Shown here piece after piece: positions 30,636 through 40,203 of a stretch of DNA of 58,128 nt. Under the pieces are notes generated by a model. The model was not told where the DNA came from, did no database searches, and saw only the letters and a program-made list of their open reading frames with translations. Both the position numbers and the translations under genes were made by a program. Origin of the DNA: an uncultured Alphaproteobacteria bacterium (lineage in GTDB: Bacteria > Pseudomonadota > Alphaproteobacteria > HIMB59 > GCA-002718135); contig CACEMR010000006.1 in NCBI GenBank assembly GCA_902560725.1, forward strand, positions 10,001 through 68,128. The letters run 5' to 3'. Position 1 is the stretch's first letter. Each line of letters starts with the position of its first letter.

Positions 30636-31082
30636 ATGACAAAAATTGATAAAACAGATATTCAAAATATTAACTTAATTATAAAAGAAACTAATTTAAA
30701 AGGTGTTTCAAAAGTTAAAATAAAAAAAAATAATTATGAAATAGAAATTACTTCAGATAGTATTTTACAAGGTAATCAAATTTCGCAAGTAATTGATAGA
30801 CCAAATGAAAAAAATGAAAAATCTGAATCAGTTGAAGAAATTGATAATGAGAATATTGTTAAATCACCAATGGTGGGAGTTGCATATTTATCAGCAGATC
30901 CAAATTCGGCTCCATATATTAAAATAGGACAGCATGTAAAAGCTGGAGATACACTTTTATTAATTGAAGCAATGAAAACTTTTAATGAAATAAAAGCTCC
31001 ACGTTCAGGAATAATAAAAAAGATTGTTGTTTTGAACAGTCAACCTGTAGAATATGGTGATACACTAATTATTTTTGAATAA
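30636..31082 (+). CDS. accB: acetyl-CoA carboxylase biotin carboxyl carrier protein
   Basis: The 148-residue protein has a charged linker and a C-terminal biotinyl domain with the EAMK biotinylation motif. It carries CO2 between AccC and the carboxyltransferase in fatty-acid synthesis. Its stop overlaps the accC start by one base, giving coupled translation. Confidence 0.95.
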   Translation: MTKIDKTDIQNINLIIKETNLKGVSKVKIKKNNYEIEITSDSILQGNQISQVIDRPNEKNEKSESVEEIDNENIVKSPMVGVAYLSADPNSAPYIKIGQHVKAGDTLLLIEAMKTFNEIKAPRSGIIKKIVVLNSQPVEYGDTLIIFE

Positions 31083-32410
31083 TGTTCAAAAAAATACTTA
31101 TAGCCAATAGAGGTGAAATTGCATTACGTGTATTAAGAGCATGCAGAGAACTAGGCATTAAAACTGTTGCTATTCACTCTGATGTAGATGAAAGTGCAAT
31201 GCATGTAAGGATGGCTGATGAAAGTATTTGTGTTGGACCTGCATCTGCTCAATCTAGTTACTTAAATATACCTGCAATAATTACTGCCGCTACATTAACA
31301 GATGCTGATGCAATTCATCCTGGATATGGTTTTTTGAGTGAAAATCAGAGATTTGCTGAAATAATTGAAGAACATAATATTAAATTTATTGGTCCAAGTT
31401 CAGAGCATATTAAAATGATGGGTAATAAGATTGATGCAAAAAAAATAATGGATGACTCGGGAGTACCAACAGTAAAAGGTATCAATGACTTAAGCAATAA
31501 AGAAAAAATAAATGATTTTATTAAAAATGTTAAATATCCAATAATAGTTAAAGCAGCTAGTGGTGGTGGTGGAAAAGGAATGAGAGTAGTTACAGAAGAT
31601 GATGATTTAGAAAAATCAATAAAAGAGGCAAAAATTGAAGCAAAAAAATCATTTAATGATGAAAATGTTTATTTAGAAAAATTTTTAACTTCACCTAAGC
31701 ATATTGAAATTCAGGTTTTATGCGATTCTCATGGAAATGTTGTTACGCTTGGTGAAAGAGATTGTTCAATTCAAAGAAAACACCAAAAGTTAATTGAAGA
31801 AAGTCCAAGTTCTGTCCTTAATGAAACAGAAAGAGATAAAATTTCAGATCTTTGTAGAAAAGCTATGAAAAAAATTAATTATGAGGGAGTTGGAACTTTA
31901 GAATTTCTTTATGAAAATAATGAATTTTATTTTATGGAAATGAATACAAGATTACAAGTAGAACATCCAGTTACTGAAATGGTAACTGGAATAGATTTAG
32001 TGAAAGAACAAATACTCGTAGCAACTGGAGAAAAACTTCAAATTAATCAGAGTGATATCAGTTTAAATGGAAATTCGATCGAATGTAGAATTAACGCTGA
32101 ACATCCAGAGAGTTTTATACCTTCACCTGGAAAAATTACACAATATCACCAACCTGGTGGTTTAGGTGTTCGCGTTGACTCAGCTGTATATGATGGATAT
32201 TCTATACCATCTAATTATGATAGTATGATTGGTAAATTAATTACTTATGGATCAAATAGACAAGAAGCTCTAAAAAAAATGACGCGTGCTCTTGAAGAAT
32301 ATGTAATTATGGGAATAAATACAAATATCCAGTTACATCAAAAAATTATTAAATCAGATGAATTTACAAAAGGAAATTATGATATTAATTTTATGTCTAA
32401 ATTCAATTGA
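31082..32410 (+). CDS. accC: biotin carboxylase subunit of acetyl-CoA carboxylase
   Basis: The 442-residue ATP-grasp enzyme has an N-terminal KILIANRGEIALRV, a GGGGKGMR ATP loop, and MEMNTRLQVEHPVTE. It carboxylates biotin on AccB with bicarbonate and ATP. The last codon overlaps the TTG start of aat. Confidence 0.97.
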   Translation: MFKKILIANRGEIALRVLRACRELGIKTVAIHSDVDESAMHVRMADESICVGPASAQSSYLNIPAIITAATLTDADAIHPGYGFLSENQRFAEIIEEHNIKFIGPSSEHIKMMGNKIDAKKIMDDSGVPTVKGINDLSNKEKINDFIKNVKYPIIVKAASGGGGKGMRVVTEDDDLEKSIKEAKIEAKKSFNDENVYLEKFLTSPKHIEIQVLCDSHGNVVTLGERDCSIQRKHQKLIEESPSSVLNETERDKISDLCRKAMKKINYEGVGTLEFLYENNEFYFMEMNTRLQVEHPVTEMVTGIDLVKEQILVATGEKLQINQSDISLNGNSIECRINAEHPESFIPSPGKITQYHQPGGLGVRVDSAVYDGYSIPSNYDSMIGKLITYGSNRQEALKKMTRALEEYVIMGINTNIQLHQKIIKSDEFTKGNYDINFMSKFN

Positions 32411-33060
32411 AAAAAATAATTAATTTAGAAACTTTAATTCAATTCTACAAGAAAGCATATTTTCCGATGGCGGAGTCTCATGAAATTGATGAAATTAAAT
32501 TTTATAAACCTAAGTTAAGATTTATAATTCCAATTTTAAATTTTCATTGTCCAAAAAAATTATTAAGTGAATTCAAAAAAACTAAATATACTTTTAGAAT
32601 TAACTATAACTTTCCTCAAGTTATAGAATACTGTAAAAATGTAAAAAGAAAAGATAAGGATACATGGATAAATTCAATTATTATTAATACATATATTGAG
32701 TTAAATAAAATAAATAAATGTCATAGTGTTGAATGCTATGAAAATGAAAATCTAATTGGAGGATTATATGGTGTGCATTTAGGTTCTTGTTTTTTTGGAG
32801 AAAGCATGTTTAGTTTAAAAAAAAATACAAGTAAATTTTGTCTTCTTTATTTATTATCAATCCTAAAAAAGAATAATTTTAAACTTTTAGACTCACAGTT
32901 TTTTAATTATCATCTTTTACAATTTGGTGCATATGAAATAAAAACTGAGTCATATGAAAAAAAACTAGAAGAGAGTCTTAAAGTTAAATCAAATTTTAAA
33001 GACTTAAAAAATTTTCAAGAGTCGTTATCATTAATACAATCTAGCAACCAAAGATCATAA
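32407..33060 (+). CDS. aat: leucyl/phenylalanyl-tRNA-protein transferase
   Basis: The 217-residue protein has the Aat core: FPMAES near the start, then HSVECYENENLIGGLYGVHLG and FFGESMFS. It adds Leu or Phe to N-terminal Arg or Lys, marking proteins for ClpS-ClpAP. The start is TTG at 32407, overlapping the accC stop. The 3' end overlaps the convergent DUF2155 gene by 46 bases. Confidence 0.9.
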   Translation: MKKIINLETLIQFYKKAYFPMAESHEIDEIKFYKPKLRFIIPILNFHCPKKLLSEFKKTKYTFRINYNFPQVIEYCKNVKRKDKDTWINSIIINTYIELNKINKCHSVECYENENLIGGLYGVHLGSCFFGESMFSLKKNTSKFCLLYLLSILKKNNFKLLDSQFFNYHLLQFGAYEIKTESYEKKLEESLKVKSNFKDLKNFQESLSLIQSSNQRS

Positions 33061-33398
33061 ATTGGATTTTCCAAAGGAGTAACACTAGGCAATGAAGATA
33101 TCATCCAACCTCGATAAATATTTATTTTTTCCTGATTGATATTGTCATATACATCAACAAGAACATAGTCTTCGGGTATTTCAGTTGGTATTGTACTTGC
33201 GCAATACAAAACCTCGATATTTAAAGTTTCCCAATCAATATTTTGATTTACTGATATTTTTTTTTGTGAAACTTTGTTAGTTGTTTTATTTAATAATTTG
33301 AATAGAGCATAATTTTTTTCTATTGTTTCTCCATAAATAGAAAAAGAAAAAAATAATAATAAAAATATTTTAATCAGGATTCCAAGATTTATATTCAT
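33015..33398 (-). CDS. DUF2155 domain protein (exported)
   Basis: The 127-residue protein has a hydrophobic signal peptide and then a DUF2155 domain ending IYRGWMISSLPSVTPLENPIYDLWLLDC. The start at 33398 puts the signal peptide at the N-terminus; an upstream in-frame codon at 33461 would add an unlikely His-rich leader. DUF2155 proteins sit next to accBC-aat and NDUFA12 in many alphaproteobacteria; the function is unknown. Confidence 0.82.
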   Translation of the reverse strand: MNINLGILIKIFLLLFFSFSIYGETIEKNYALFKLLNKTTNKVSQKKISVNQNIDWETLNIEVLYCASTIPTEIPEDYVLVDVYDNINQEKINIYRGWMISSLPSVTPLENPIYDLWLLDCINDNDS

Positions 33399-33726
33399 CT
33401 CGTTTTTTCTCTGGATCATAATTTTTAGATAAAGGGTGTGATGATGGAAAATATGCTTCACTTGTTCCAGTCATATTTGGTTTGTGATCTTTTTGCCATT
33501 CATATTTGTGATTATAATTAATTGGAGGGATATCAGTTGATTTATGAAGCCACGCATGCCAATGAGGTGGTATTTTAGAAGCTTCAATTTCTCCACTAAA
33601 AATAACCCATCTTTTAGCGTTCAAATCTTTAAAATCTTTTGAATTGCAATAATATTTATTGCCAATCCCATCTTCTCCAACAAAATTTCCCTTAAACCAA
33701 GTAAATATTTTTGTTCCTATAGACAT
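33370..33726 (-). CDS. NDUFA12-family complex I-associated subunit
   Basis: The 118-residue protein matches the NDUFA12/B17.2 family: GNKYYCN early, RWVIFSGEIEASKIPPHWHAWLH in the middle, and a basic tail. In alphaproteobacteria and mitochondria it is an accessory subunit of NADH:ubiquinone oxidoreductase. It overlaps the chosen start of DUF2155 by 29 bases, so the two are coupled. Confidence 0.88.
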   Translation of the reverse strand: MSIGTKIFTWFKGNFVGEDGIGNKYYCNSKDFKDLNAKRWVIFSGEIEASKIPPHWHAWLHKSTDIPPINYNHKYEWQKDHKPNMTGTSEAYFPSSHPLSKNYDPEKKRDEYKSWNPD

Positions 33727-33743
33727 TTATGTTTCTATTATCA

Positions 33744-34778
33744 TTAATTTATCACTTTCCAATTAATTTTTTTATTTGCATAAAAATTTTTAACTTTAAT
33801 ATTTTTATAAACTGAAAATTCGGGCACAATCCAATCTTTTTTCTCTAATTTTATTTTTTTATCATTGTGAGAGAAGTTATAAAAATTAGCCCCATTAATT
33901 GATGAAAAAACTTCTAAATTATTTAATGCATTTTCTTGATCAAATATTTGAGTATATAATTCTATTGAACAAGGTGCAGAAAATATTCCAGGCTTAGAGT
34001 TTGCATTAGATTTTTTTTCTTCAATGGGATGAGGTGCAGAGTCAGTACCTAAAAAAAATTTAGTATTATCAAAACATGCCGCATTTCTTAATTCAATTAG
34101 ATCACTTTCATCTTTTACCACAGGCATACAAAAATGATGTGGATCAATTTTGTCACTAATAAATACATCTCTTTTAGTTAATAACATATGATGAGGAGTA
34201 ATTGTTCCAGCTATATTTTTGTTTTGCTTAATATATTTTACACCATAGGCTGTTGACACATGCTCTAAAACAATTTTAAGTAAGGGAAATTTTTTTCTTA
34301 TAATTTGTAATTCATCGTCAATAAAATATTTCTCTCGATCAAATATGTCAATTTTATCTGATACTTTTTCACCATGTATCAATAAAGTACTATTTTCTTC
34401 CTCTAAAATTTCAAATAAGTTATAAATATTAGAAATTTGTCTAACCCCATATTTAGAATTCGTTGTTGCATTACTAGGGTACAACTTTGCACCAAAAAAA
34501 TATTTATTTTGTATTCCTGATCTGAAATCATTTATATCCAAACTCTCAGTAAGATAGCAAGGAATTAAAGGTTCAAATTTATCTTTTGAAGCTTTATTTA
34601 TTTTATTTTTGTATAATATAGCTTTATTGCTATCTGTTATTGGAACTTTTGTATTAGGCATTGCTACACATCTATTATTAATTCTAGAAGAATAATTAGT
34701 CACCATTTCGAGCATATCACCTTCTCTAAAATGAATATGCCAATCATCTGGTTGAACAATTTCTAAAATATTAGGCAC
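33744..34778 (-). CDS. pyrC: dihydroorotase
   Basis: The 344-residue amidohydrolase has the metal ligands H14 and H16 in DWHIHFREGDM and the carboxylated lysine K98 in AKLYPSNAT, matching class II PyrC (E. coli type, about 348). It closes the dihydroorotate ring in pyrimidine synthesis. It overlaps the GT9 gene by 8 bases. Confidence 0.94.
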   Translation of the reverse strand: MPNILEIVQPDDWHIHFREGDMLEMVTNYSSRINNRCVAMPNTKVPITDSNKAILYKNKINKASKDKFEPLIPCYLTESLDINDFRSGIQNKYFFGAKLYPSNATTNSKYGVRQISNIYNLFEILEEENSTLLIHGEKVSDKIDIFDREKYFIDDELQIIRKKFPLLKIVLEHVSTAYGVKYIKQNKNIAGTITPHHMLLTKRDVFISDKIDPHHFCMPVVKDESDLIELRNAACFDNTKFFLGTDSAPHPIEEKKSNANSKPGIFSAPCSIELYTQIFDQENALNNLEVFSSINGANFYNFSHNDKKIKLEKKDWIVPEFSVYKNIKVKNFYANKKINWKVIN

Positions 34779-35694
34779 AGTATCCTTTTCTTTTTAAAAT
34801 ATCATAAACCTTTTCAACACTTATTGAGTCCATATAAGACTTGGTTTTATCAATTGTGATTTTTTTAAAATCGTCATAACTTTGATTGGTTCTAATAATA
34901 AAAGAATTATTATCAAATGGTCCATAAACTTTATCATTAGTTGGTCCAAATAATACAATTGATCTTAATTTTGATGCTGATGCTAAATGAGTAAGCCCAG
35001 AGTCATTTCCAATAAGTAATTTTGATTTTTTCATATAAGCGGCAGTTTGCGTAAGTGATTCACCAAAAAGGTTTATTATTTTTTTATTATCAATATTTTT
35101 TGTTAATTTACTATAATATTTATCCTCTTCTTCTTTAGATCCTACTAAAATAAATTTAATATTATCGTTAGTTGATGATATTTTTATTAATAAAGAATTA
35201 TAATTATCTATATTCCATATTTTAGGCTCCCAGTTACCTCCAGGAAATATAACAAAATAGTCAATATTTTTTGATATTTTCTTTTCAACAATTTCATCTT
35301 CTTTTTCATTAGTTTGTATATGAAGTTCAGAACAATCAAAGCCAAAATATTCTGATAGTTGTTGTATGTGATTTGTTATAGTATTTTTTTTAAAAATATA
35401 TTTTTTTTTACAGTTCAAAAAATACGATATTAATGAACTTCTGAAATCAATTATAATATCCCATTTTTGACCAAAGCAACTTATAAGTATTTGTAACCAA
35501 TGTAAATTGTACTTTTTTTTGGTAATAGGTATTATACGCTCTAAAGAATGAAAATTTTTAAATAATGTTCGTGCTGAGGGTCCAGTTACGAATGTAAATT
35601 TTGCATTAGGATTGTTACTACTTAAATATTTTATTACTCCAGTTGAAAGAATATTATCCCCTATAAGATTTGATGAAATAACAAGAATTTTCAC
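34771..35694 (-). CDS. GT9-family glycosyltransferase (heptosyltransferase-like)
   Basis: The 307-residue protein follows the ADP-heptose:LPS heptosyltransferase pattern: SSNLIGDNILSTGV at the N-terminus, FPGGNWEPKIWNIDNY in the middle, and the donor-site GNDSGLTHLASASK. It probably adds a sugar to the LPS core at the inner membrane. It shares an operon with pyrC without obvious functional link. Confidence 0.85.
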   Translation of the reverse strand: MKILVISSNLIGDNILSTGVIKYLSSNNPNAKFTFVTGPSARTLFKNFHSLERIIPITKKKYNLHWLQILISCFGQKWDIIIDFRSSLISYFLNCKKKYIFKKNTITNHIQQLSEYFGFDCSELHIQTNEKEDEIVEKKISKNIDYFVIFPGGNWEPKIWNIDNYNSLLIKISSTNDNIKFILVGSKEEEDKYYSKLTKNIDNKKIINLFGESLTQTAAYMKKSKLLIGNDSGLTHLASASKLRSIVLFGPTNDKVYGPFDNNSFIIRTNQSYDDFKKITIDKTKSYMDSISVEKVYDILKRKGYCA

Positions 35695-35739
35695 AGAAAT
35701 GTTACACTTTTTAGTTAATCAATATATATTTACTAAATT

Positions 35740-36570
35740 ATGAAAAATAAATACTTTTTTAATCATAAAAATTCAAGATTTTTTAAAGTATCTGGTGAAG
35801 ATAGTATAACTTTTATTCAAAATTTAATTACGAATGACATTAATAAATGTAAAAATAATGATATTGTTTATTCATGTTTACTAACACCTCAAGGTAAATT
35901 TTTAGCAGATTTTTTTATTTTTAAAAATGACGATTCTTTTTATTTTGAAACAGACAAAAAATATTACAAAAATTTAATTAATAAATTAAATATTTATAAA
36001 CTGCGTTCAAATATTGACATTAAAGAGGTAGAGAATATTTTTTCTTATTCAATCTTTAATTTTTCCTATAATTTTGATTCATTAGTGCAAAATAACGATC
36101 CAAGAAATTTATCTTTAGGGAAAAAAGTAATCTTAAGTAATAAAATTTTGTTAAATGATAATAATTTAAAACAAATTAATGAAAATGAATATCATGAAAT
36201 TTTAATTAAAAATAGTACACCCTACTCTCATCTTGATATGGTTGAAAACAAATCTCTACTTTTGGAAAATAATTTTGATAATATAAATGCAATAGATTGG
36301 GATAAGGGATGTTATGTTGGACAGGAAATAACGGCAAGAATGAAATATAGAAGTCTTTTAAAGAAAAAAATTTATCCCATGAAAATTATTAAAGGTGATA
36401 TTTCCATTGGTAGTGAATTAATCATTGATGAAAAAAAAATTGGATATATCGTATCAAAAGCAAACTCTTATATCTTTGCATTATTAAATATTGAATTTGT
36501 AAATATTTTGGTAAAAAATAATTCAAAAATTAATTTAAATGACACTGTAGTATTAGATTTTTTAAATTAA
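35740..36570 (+). CDS. ygfZ: YgfZ/GcvT-domain folate-binding Fe-S maturation protein
   Basis: The 276-residue protein has the GcvT-like fold and the signature KGCYVGQEITARMKYR with the conserved cysteine. YgfZ (IBA57 in mitochondria) helps build or repair certain Fe-S enzymes, including tRNA thiolation. It is alone on the plus strand; its end overlaps the convergent MFS gene by 9 bases. Confidence 0.9.
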   Translation: MKNKYFFNHKNSRFFKVSGEDSITFIQNLITNDINKCKNNDIVYSCLLTPQGKFLADFFIFKNDDSFYFETDKKYYKNLINKLNIYKLRSNIDIKEVENIFSYSIFNFSYNFDSLVQNNDPRNLSLGKKVILSNKILLNDNNLKQINENEYHEILIKNSTPYSHLDMVENKSLLLENNFDNINAIDWDKGCYVGQEITARMKYRSLLKKKIYPMKIIKGDISIGSELIIDEKKIGYIVSKANSYIFALLNIEFVNILVKNNSKINLNDTVVLDFLN

Positions 36571-37710
36571 GAATTTTTTTCTATAAATACTTATTGGTAA
36601 TAGCAATATTACAAAAACAATAAGCATTGGAATAAAAATATTATTTATTCCATAATTATTTGCAATATATCCCAAAGACGCAGGAGCGCCAATAAACGTC
36701 CCATAAACTGCAATAGATATTATAGTTATTCCGACTCCACTATCTATACCCTCAATTTTTCCTGCAATACTATAAGCTATTGGAACAATAGAAGATGCTC
36801 CGATTCCTAATAAAGAAAATCCTATAACAGACGATAATATTCCACTAAAATTTAATAAAATAAATAAACTTATAATTGTTGTTAAAAATAAAAATAAAAT
36901 TAGGAGAAAAACTCCAATTTTATCTCTAACCCAATCTCCTGTTAATCTTCCAATCACCATAAATATATTAAAACTAAGTGTAGCTAGACCAATTTGAAAT
37001 CCATCTACTTTTATGAAATCTCTCATATACAAAGCTCCCCATGCATCTACACTCCCTTCAGTTAATGCATTTGCCATCGCTATTAAAGCCAACAAAATAA
37101 TAATAATAGGCCACAAAAAGAAAATATTTTTTTTATTTGAAATATCTGTTTTTGCAGATGATTGATTTTCTAAACAAAAAACAAAATATAAACTTAATGG
37201 TAAAAGTATAACTACGTATATTAAGATATTAGAAATAAATGAGTAATTCCATTCGAGTAATAAACTAGTAACTACAGAACCAAATAATACTCCAAGACTC
37301 CAAAAAGCGTGGAATCCTGACATCATTGATTTTTTTTCTCTTATCTCTAAGTTTGAAGCATAAACATTACATGCTATTTCAAATGCACCATAAGTCATCC
37401 CAAAAATAAAAGAAAAAATAAAAAATATCCATAACTCCTCTATGAATGGAACTGGTAACCATAATAATCCTTCAGCAATCAATGTAAAAGTAAGTATAGT
37501 TTTAGTTGATGTTTTAAGAATTAGGGAATTAGCTATAATCATAGCAACTATAGATCCAACTGCAAATGACAGCATTATATAACCAATACCTATATAATCA
37601 GTTAATAACTGATCTTTAATAGATGGTATTCTTATTGACCATAAGCCTACATAACAAGCTGTAATAAAAAAAATAATTTTAATTGCATGAATGTCACTTA
37701 TTCTTTTCAT
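36562..37710 (-). CDS. MFS transporter (YbjJ-like)
   Basis: The 382-residue membrane protein has about 12 hydrophobic segments and MFS features such as a charged loop after TM2-3 and a long central loop near residue 185. It most resembles the YbjJ/FucP-like branch, with SGFHAFWSLGVLFGS in TM5. The substrate is unknown. Its start lies 9 bases after glyS. Confidence 0.82.
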   Translation of the reverse strand: MKRISDIHAIKIIFFITACYVGLWSIRIPSIKDQLLTDYIGIGYIMLSFAVGSIVAMIIANSLILKTSTKTILTFTLIAEGLLWLPVPFIEELWIFFIFSFIFGMTYGAFEIACNVYASNLEIREKKSMMSGFHAFWSLGVLFGSVVTSLLLEWNYSFISNILIYVVILLPLSLYFVFCLENQSSAKTDISNKKNIFFLWPIIIILLALIAMANALTEGSVDAWGALYMRDFIKVDGFQIGLATLSFNIFMVIGRLTGDWVRDKIGVFLLILFLFLTTIISLFILLNFSGILSSVIGFSLLGIGASSIVPIAYSIAGKIEGIDSGVGITIISIAVYGTFIGAPASLGYIANNYGINNIFIPMLIVFVILLLPISIYRKKFLI

Positions 37711-37719
37711 ACAATAAAA

Positions 37720-39081
37720 TTATTTAAAATAACTTTTGTAATAATCGGCTAAACTTTCAATTGAAACTCTCTCTTGTTTCATTGAGTCCCTATCTCTTAC
37801 AGTAACACTTTTGTCTTCTAGTGTTTCAAAATCCACTGTTAAACAAATAGGTGTTCCAATTTCATCATGTCTTCTATAGTTTTTACCAATGTTTCCTGAA
37901 TTTTCTAAAACAACCCTTCCTAATCCTAATGTTTGAAGATTTGACTTAATTTGTTTAGATAAATTAACTATCTCTTCATTATTTTTTTTTAGAGGGATAA
38001 CAGCAGCTTTAATAGGTGAAAGATGTGGTTTAAGTGACAGTAAAGTTCTCTTATTTTCACTATCAGTACTTTCTTCTTTATATGCCTCATTAAGTATAGC
38101 TAGAATCCCTCTATCGACACCTGCTGATGGTTCAATTACAAAAGGAATATACCATTTTTTTTCTTCTAAATCTTGTACCGCCAGCTTAGTTGTAGAGGAA
38201 GAATTTTGCATTACCTCTGATTTAATTTCAAAATCTTTTTGATTTTTTGTATGAGAACCTAAATCAAAATCAGTTCTATTAGCAATTCCCTCTAACTCTT
38301 CTTCACCATGAGGAAATAAATAATTTATATCAACAGTTCTCTTTGAGTAATGAGAAAGATCTTCTTTATTAACTTCATTTTTTTTCAAATTTTCTTTTTT
38401 TATTCCCTGATCTACCCACCATTGTATTCTTTTTTCAATCCAATATTCATGCCATTTATCATCTGAACCAGGTTTAACAAAAAATTCTAGTTCCATTTGT
38501 TCAAACTCTCTAACTCTAAAAATAAAATTACGAGGTGTTATTTCATTTCTGAAAGCTTTTCCTATTTGCGCAATTCCAAATGGAACTGTTCTTGAGGTAG
38601 AGTCTAAAATATTTTTAAAATTTGTAAATATTTGCTGGCATGTTTCTGGCCTTAAATAAGCAAATGATGATCCATCGTCTACCGGTCCAATAGCAGTTTT
38701 AAACATTAAATTGAAAGGCCTTGGGTCAGTTAGATCTTCTGATTTACAATTTGGGCACTTATTATTTTCTAATAATTGATCTGCTCTCCACCTAGATTTA
38801 CATGAACGGCAATCAACAAGAGGGTCAGTAAAAGTATCTTCATGACCAGAATGTTTTAAAACAACTGGAGAGCTTAAAATAGAAGCATCCAAACCTTCGG
38901 TGTCATCCCGCTCATAAACCATAGATTTCCACCAAGATTGTTTGAGATTATTTTTTAATTCAACACCCATTGGGCCATAATCATAAAGACCTTTTATACC
39001 GCCATAGATATCATTTGATTGAAATAAGAAACCTCTTCTTTTACAAAGGGAGACTAACTCTTCCATCGTCTTTGCAACCAT
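37720..39081 (-). CDS. glyS: glycyl-tRNA synthetase, single-chain dimeric (alpha2) type
   Basis: The 453-residue class II synthetase is the single-polypeptide type: [23 protein letters not shown] at the N-terminus, a Cys4 zinc site (C-R-S-C and C-P-N-C), [12 protein letters not shown], and a C-terminal anticodon-binding domain. Most alphaproteobacteria use the alpha2beta2 GlyQ/GlyS enzyme, which shares no such layout. The alpha2 type suggests an old replacement by transfer or a lineage trait. Downstream of the small membrane protein and peptidase genes. Confidence 0.93.
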   Translation of the reverse strand: MVAKTMEELVSLCKRRGFLFQSNDIYGGIKGLYDYGPMGVELKNNLKQSWWKSMVYERDDTEGLDASILSSPVVLKHSGHEDTFTDPLVDCRSCKSRWRADQLLENNKCPNCKSEDLTDPRPFNLMFKTAIGPVDDGSSFAYLRPETCQQIFTNFKNILDSTSRTVPFGIAQIGKAFRNEITPRNFIFRVREFEQMELEFFVKPGSDDKWHEYWIEKRIQWWVDQGIKKENLKKNEVNKEDLSHYSKRTVDINYLFPHGEEELEGIANRTDFDLGSHTKNQKDFEIKSEVMQNSSSTTKLAVQDLEEKKWYIPFVIEPSAGVDRGILAILNEAYKEESTDSENKRTLLSLKPHLSPIKAAVIPLKKNNEEIVNLSKQIKSNLQTLGLGRVVLENSGNIGKNYRRHDEIGTPICLTVDFETLEDKSVTVRDRDSMKQERVSIESLADYYKSYFK

Positions 39082-39096
39082 AAAAAACCTATTTAA

Positions 39097-39258
39097 TTAA
39101 TCTTTTGGTTTATATTCTTTAGTCTTAGGATCTATTTCTAGATCTATTACCGACTCTTTATTTACTTTATTGTCACTGAATTTGTCTTGTTTTTTTTTGG
39201 CAAATTTTAATATTATGAGAATAGTTGCCAAAATTATAAATAAAATCAAAAACTTCAT
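39097..39258 (-). CDS. small single-span membrane protein (53 aa)
   Basis: The ATG at 39258 shares its A with the stop of the SppA-like gene, a coupled arrangement. The product has one hydrophobic helix (about residues 2-19), a KKK stop-transfer cluster, and a charged tail ending DPKTKEYKPKD. No family was recognised with certainty; a short membrane protein with a DPxTxxY-like tail next to a glycyl-tRNA synthetase gene occurs in other alphaproteobacteria, as I recall it. The tight coupling supports a real gene. Confidence 0.7.
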   Translation of the reverse strand: MKFLILFIILATILIILKFAKKKQDKFSDNKVNKESVIDLEIDPKTKEYKPKD

Positions 39259-40073
39259 TATAATCCAAACCTTGATAACATAAGTTTTTCTTCAAATTTA
39301 TTTAAAATTTCATCAGAATTTAATATTGATGAAGATAATCTTCTTTGAAGAAAAGATTTTTTTTGATTAATCATTTTAATATTGACTTTTTTTCCATATT
39401 TATTTTCAAGTATTTCACTAATAGAACCAATTCCATCGGCAAGCCCATATTCAATTGCTCTAGATCCAACCCAGAATAATCCAGAAAAAATATCATCAAA
39501 TTTATTTTGATCAAGCTTTGATCCTCTTCTATCTTTCACATAATTAATAAAATTATCATGAATTTGTTCTTGGATATCTTTTAATCTATCTATGTCTTCT
39601 TTATTTTCTTCTTTAAATGGATCCAAAAAACTTTTACTTTTTCCAGAAGTATAAACTCTTCTTTCAATACCAATTTTTTTAAGCAAATCAACAAATCCAA
39701 AACCAGGTGATATAACTCCAATAGAGCCAATTACAGAATTGTGATCTATATAAATTTCATCAGCTGCACATGCTAACCAATATCCACCAGAAGCAGCTAC
39801 ATCCTCAACAAATGCTAAAACTTTTTTATTTTTTTCTTTAGCTAGATTAATTATTTTTTTTGCAATTAATGAAGATTGTGTGGGAGAACCGCCAGGAGAA
39901 TTAATGATTAAAGCTACAGCTGGAGCTTTTTTATCAGCAAATAATTTTTCTATTAATTTTTCTAAATTATTTATTGCTAGAGCAGAACTAGTAATACTTG
40001 ATTGTGATGAAATAATTCCCGAAAGTCTAAGTGTAGGTATTTGCACATTTCTTGAAAAAAGTCTTTTAAACAT
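39258..40073 (-). CDS. sppA: S49-family signal-peptide peptidase-like protease (SppA-like)
   Basis: The protein of 271 residues (ATG at 40073; a TTG at 40088 is a weaker alternative) is an S49 serine protease. The nucleophile is S95 in VAASGGYWLACAAD and the general-base lysine lies in SGKSKSFLDPF. NSPGGSP is the oxyanion-side motif. It probably degrades leftover signal peptides or membrane proteins. No clear N-terminal membrane anchor is visible, and the small membrane protein downstream could be its partner; that is inference. Confidence 0.87.
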   Translation of the reverse strand: MFKRLFSRNVQIPTLRLSGIISSQSSITSSALAINNLEKLIEKLFADKKAPAVALIINSPGGSPTQSSLIAKKIINLAKEKNKKVLAFVEDVAASGGYWLACAADEIYIDHNSVIGSIGVISPGFGFVDLLKKIGIERRVYTSGKSKSFLDPFKEENKEDIDRLKDIQEQIHDNFINYVKDRRGSKLDQNKFDDIFSGLFWVGSRAIEYGLADGIGSISEILENKYGKKVNIKMINQKKSFLQRRLSSSILNSDEILNKFEEKLMLSRFGL

Positions 40074-40203
40074 AACCTGTTTTACCAAATGTTCATCTTT
40101 TCACAAAGTATTATGTAAGCATTTATTTGTAATTTTGATTAAAAGTGTTTAAGTGCGTCAATTAAGTTAATGAATTAATAAATTAATCAAATATTTTATC
40201 CAT

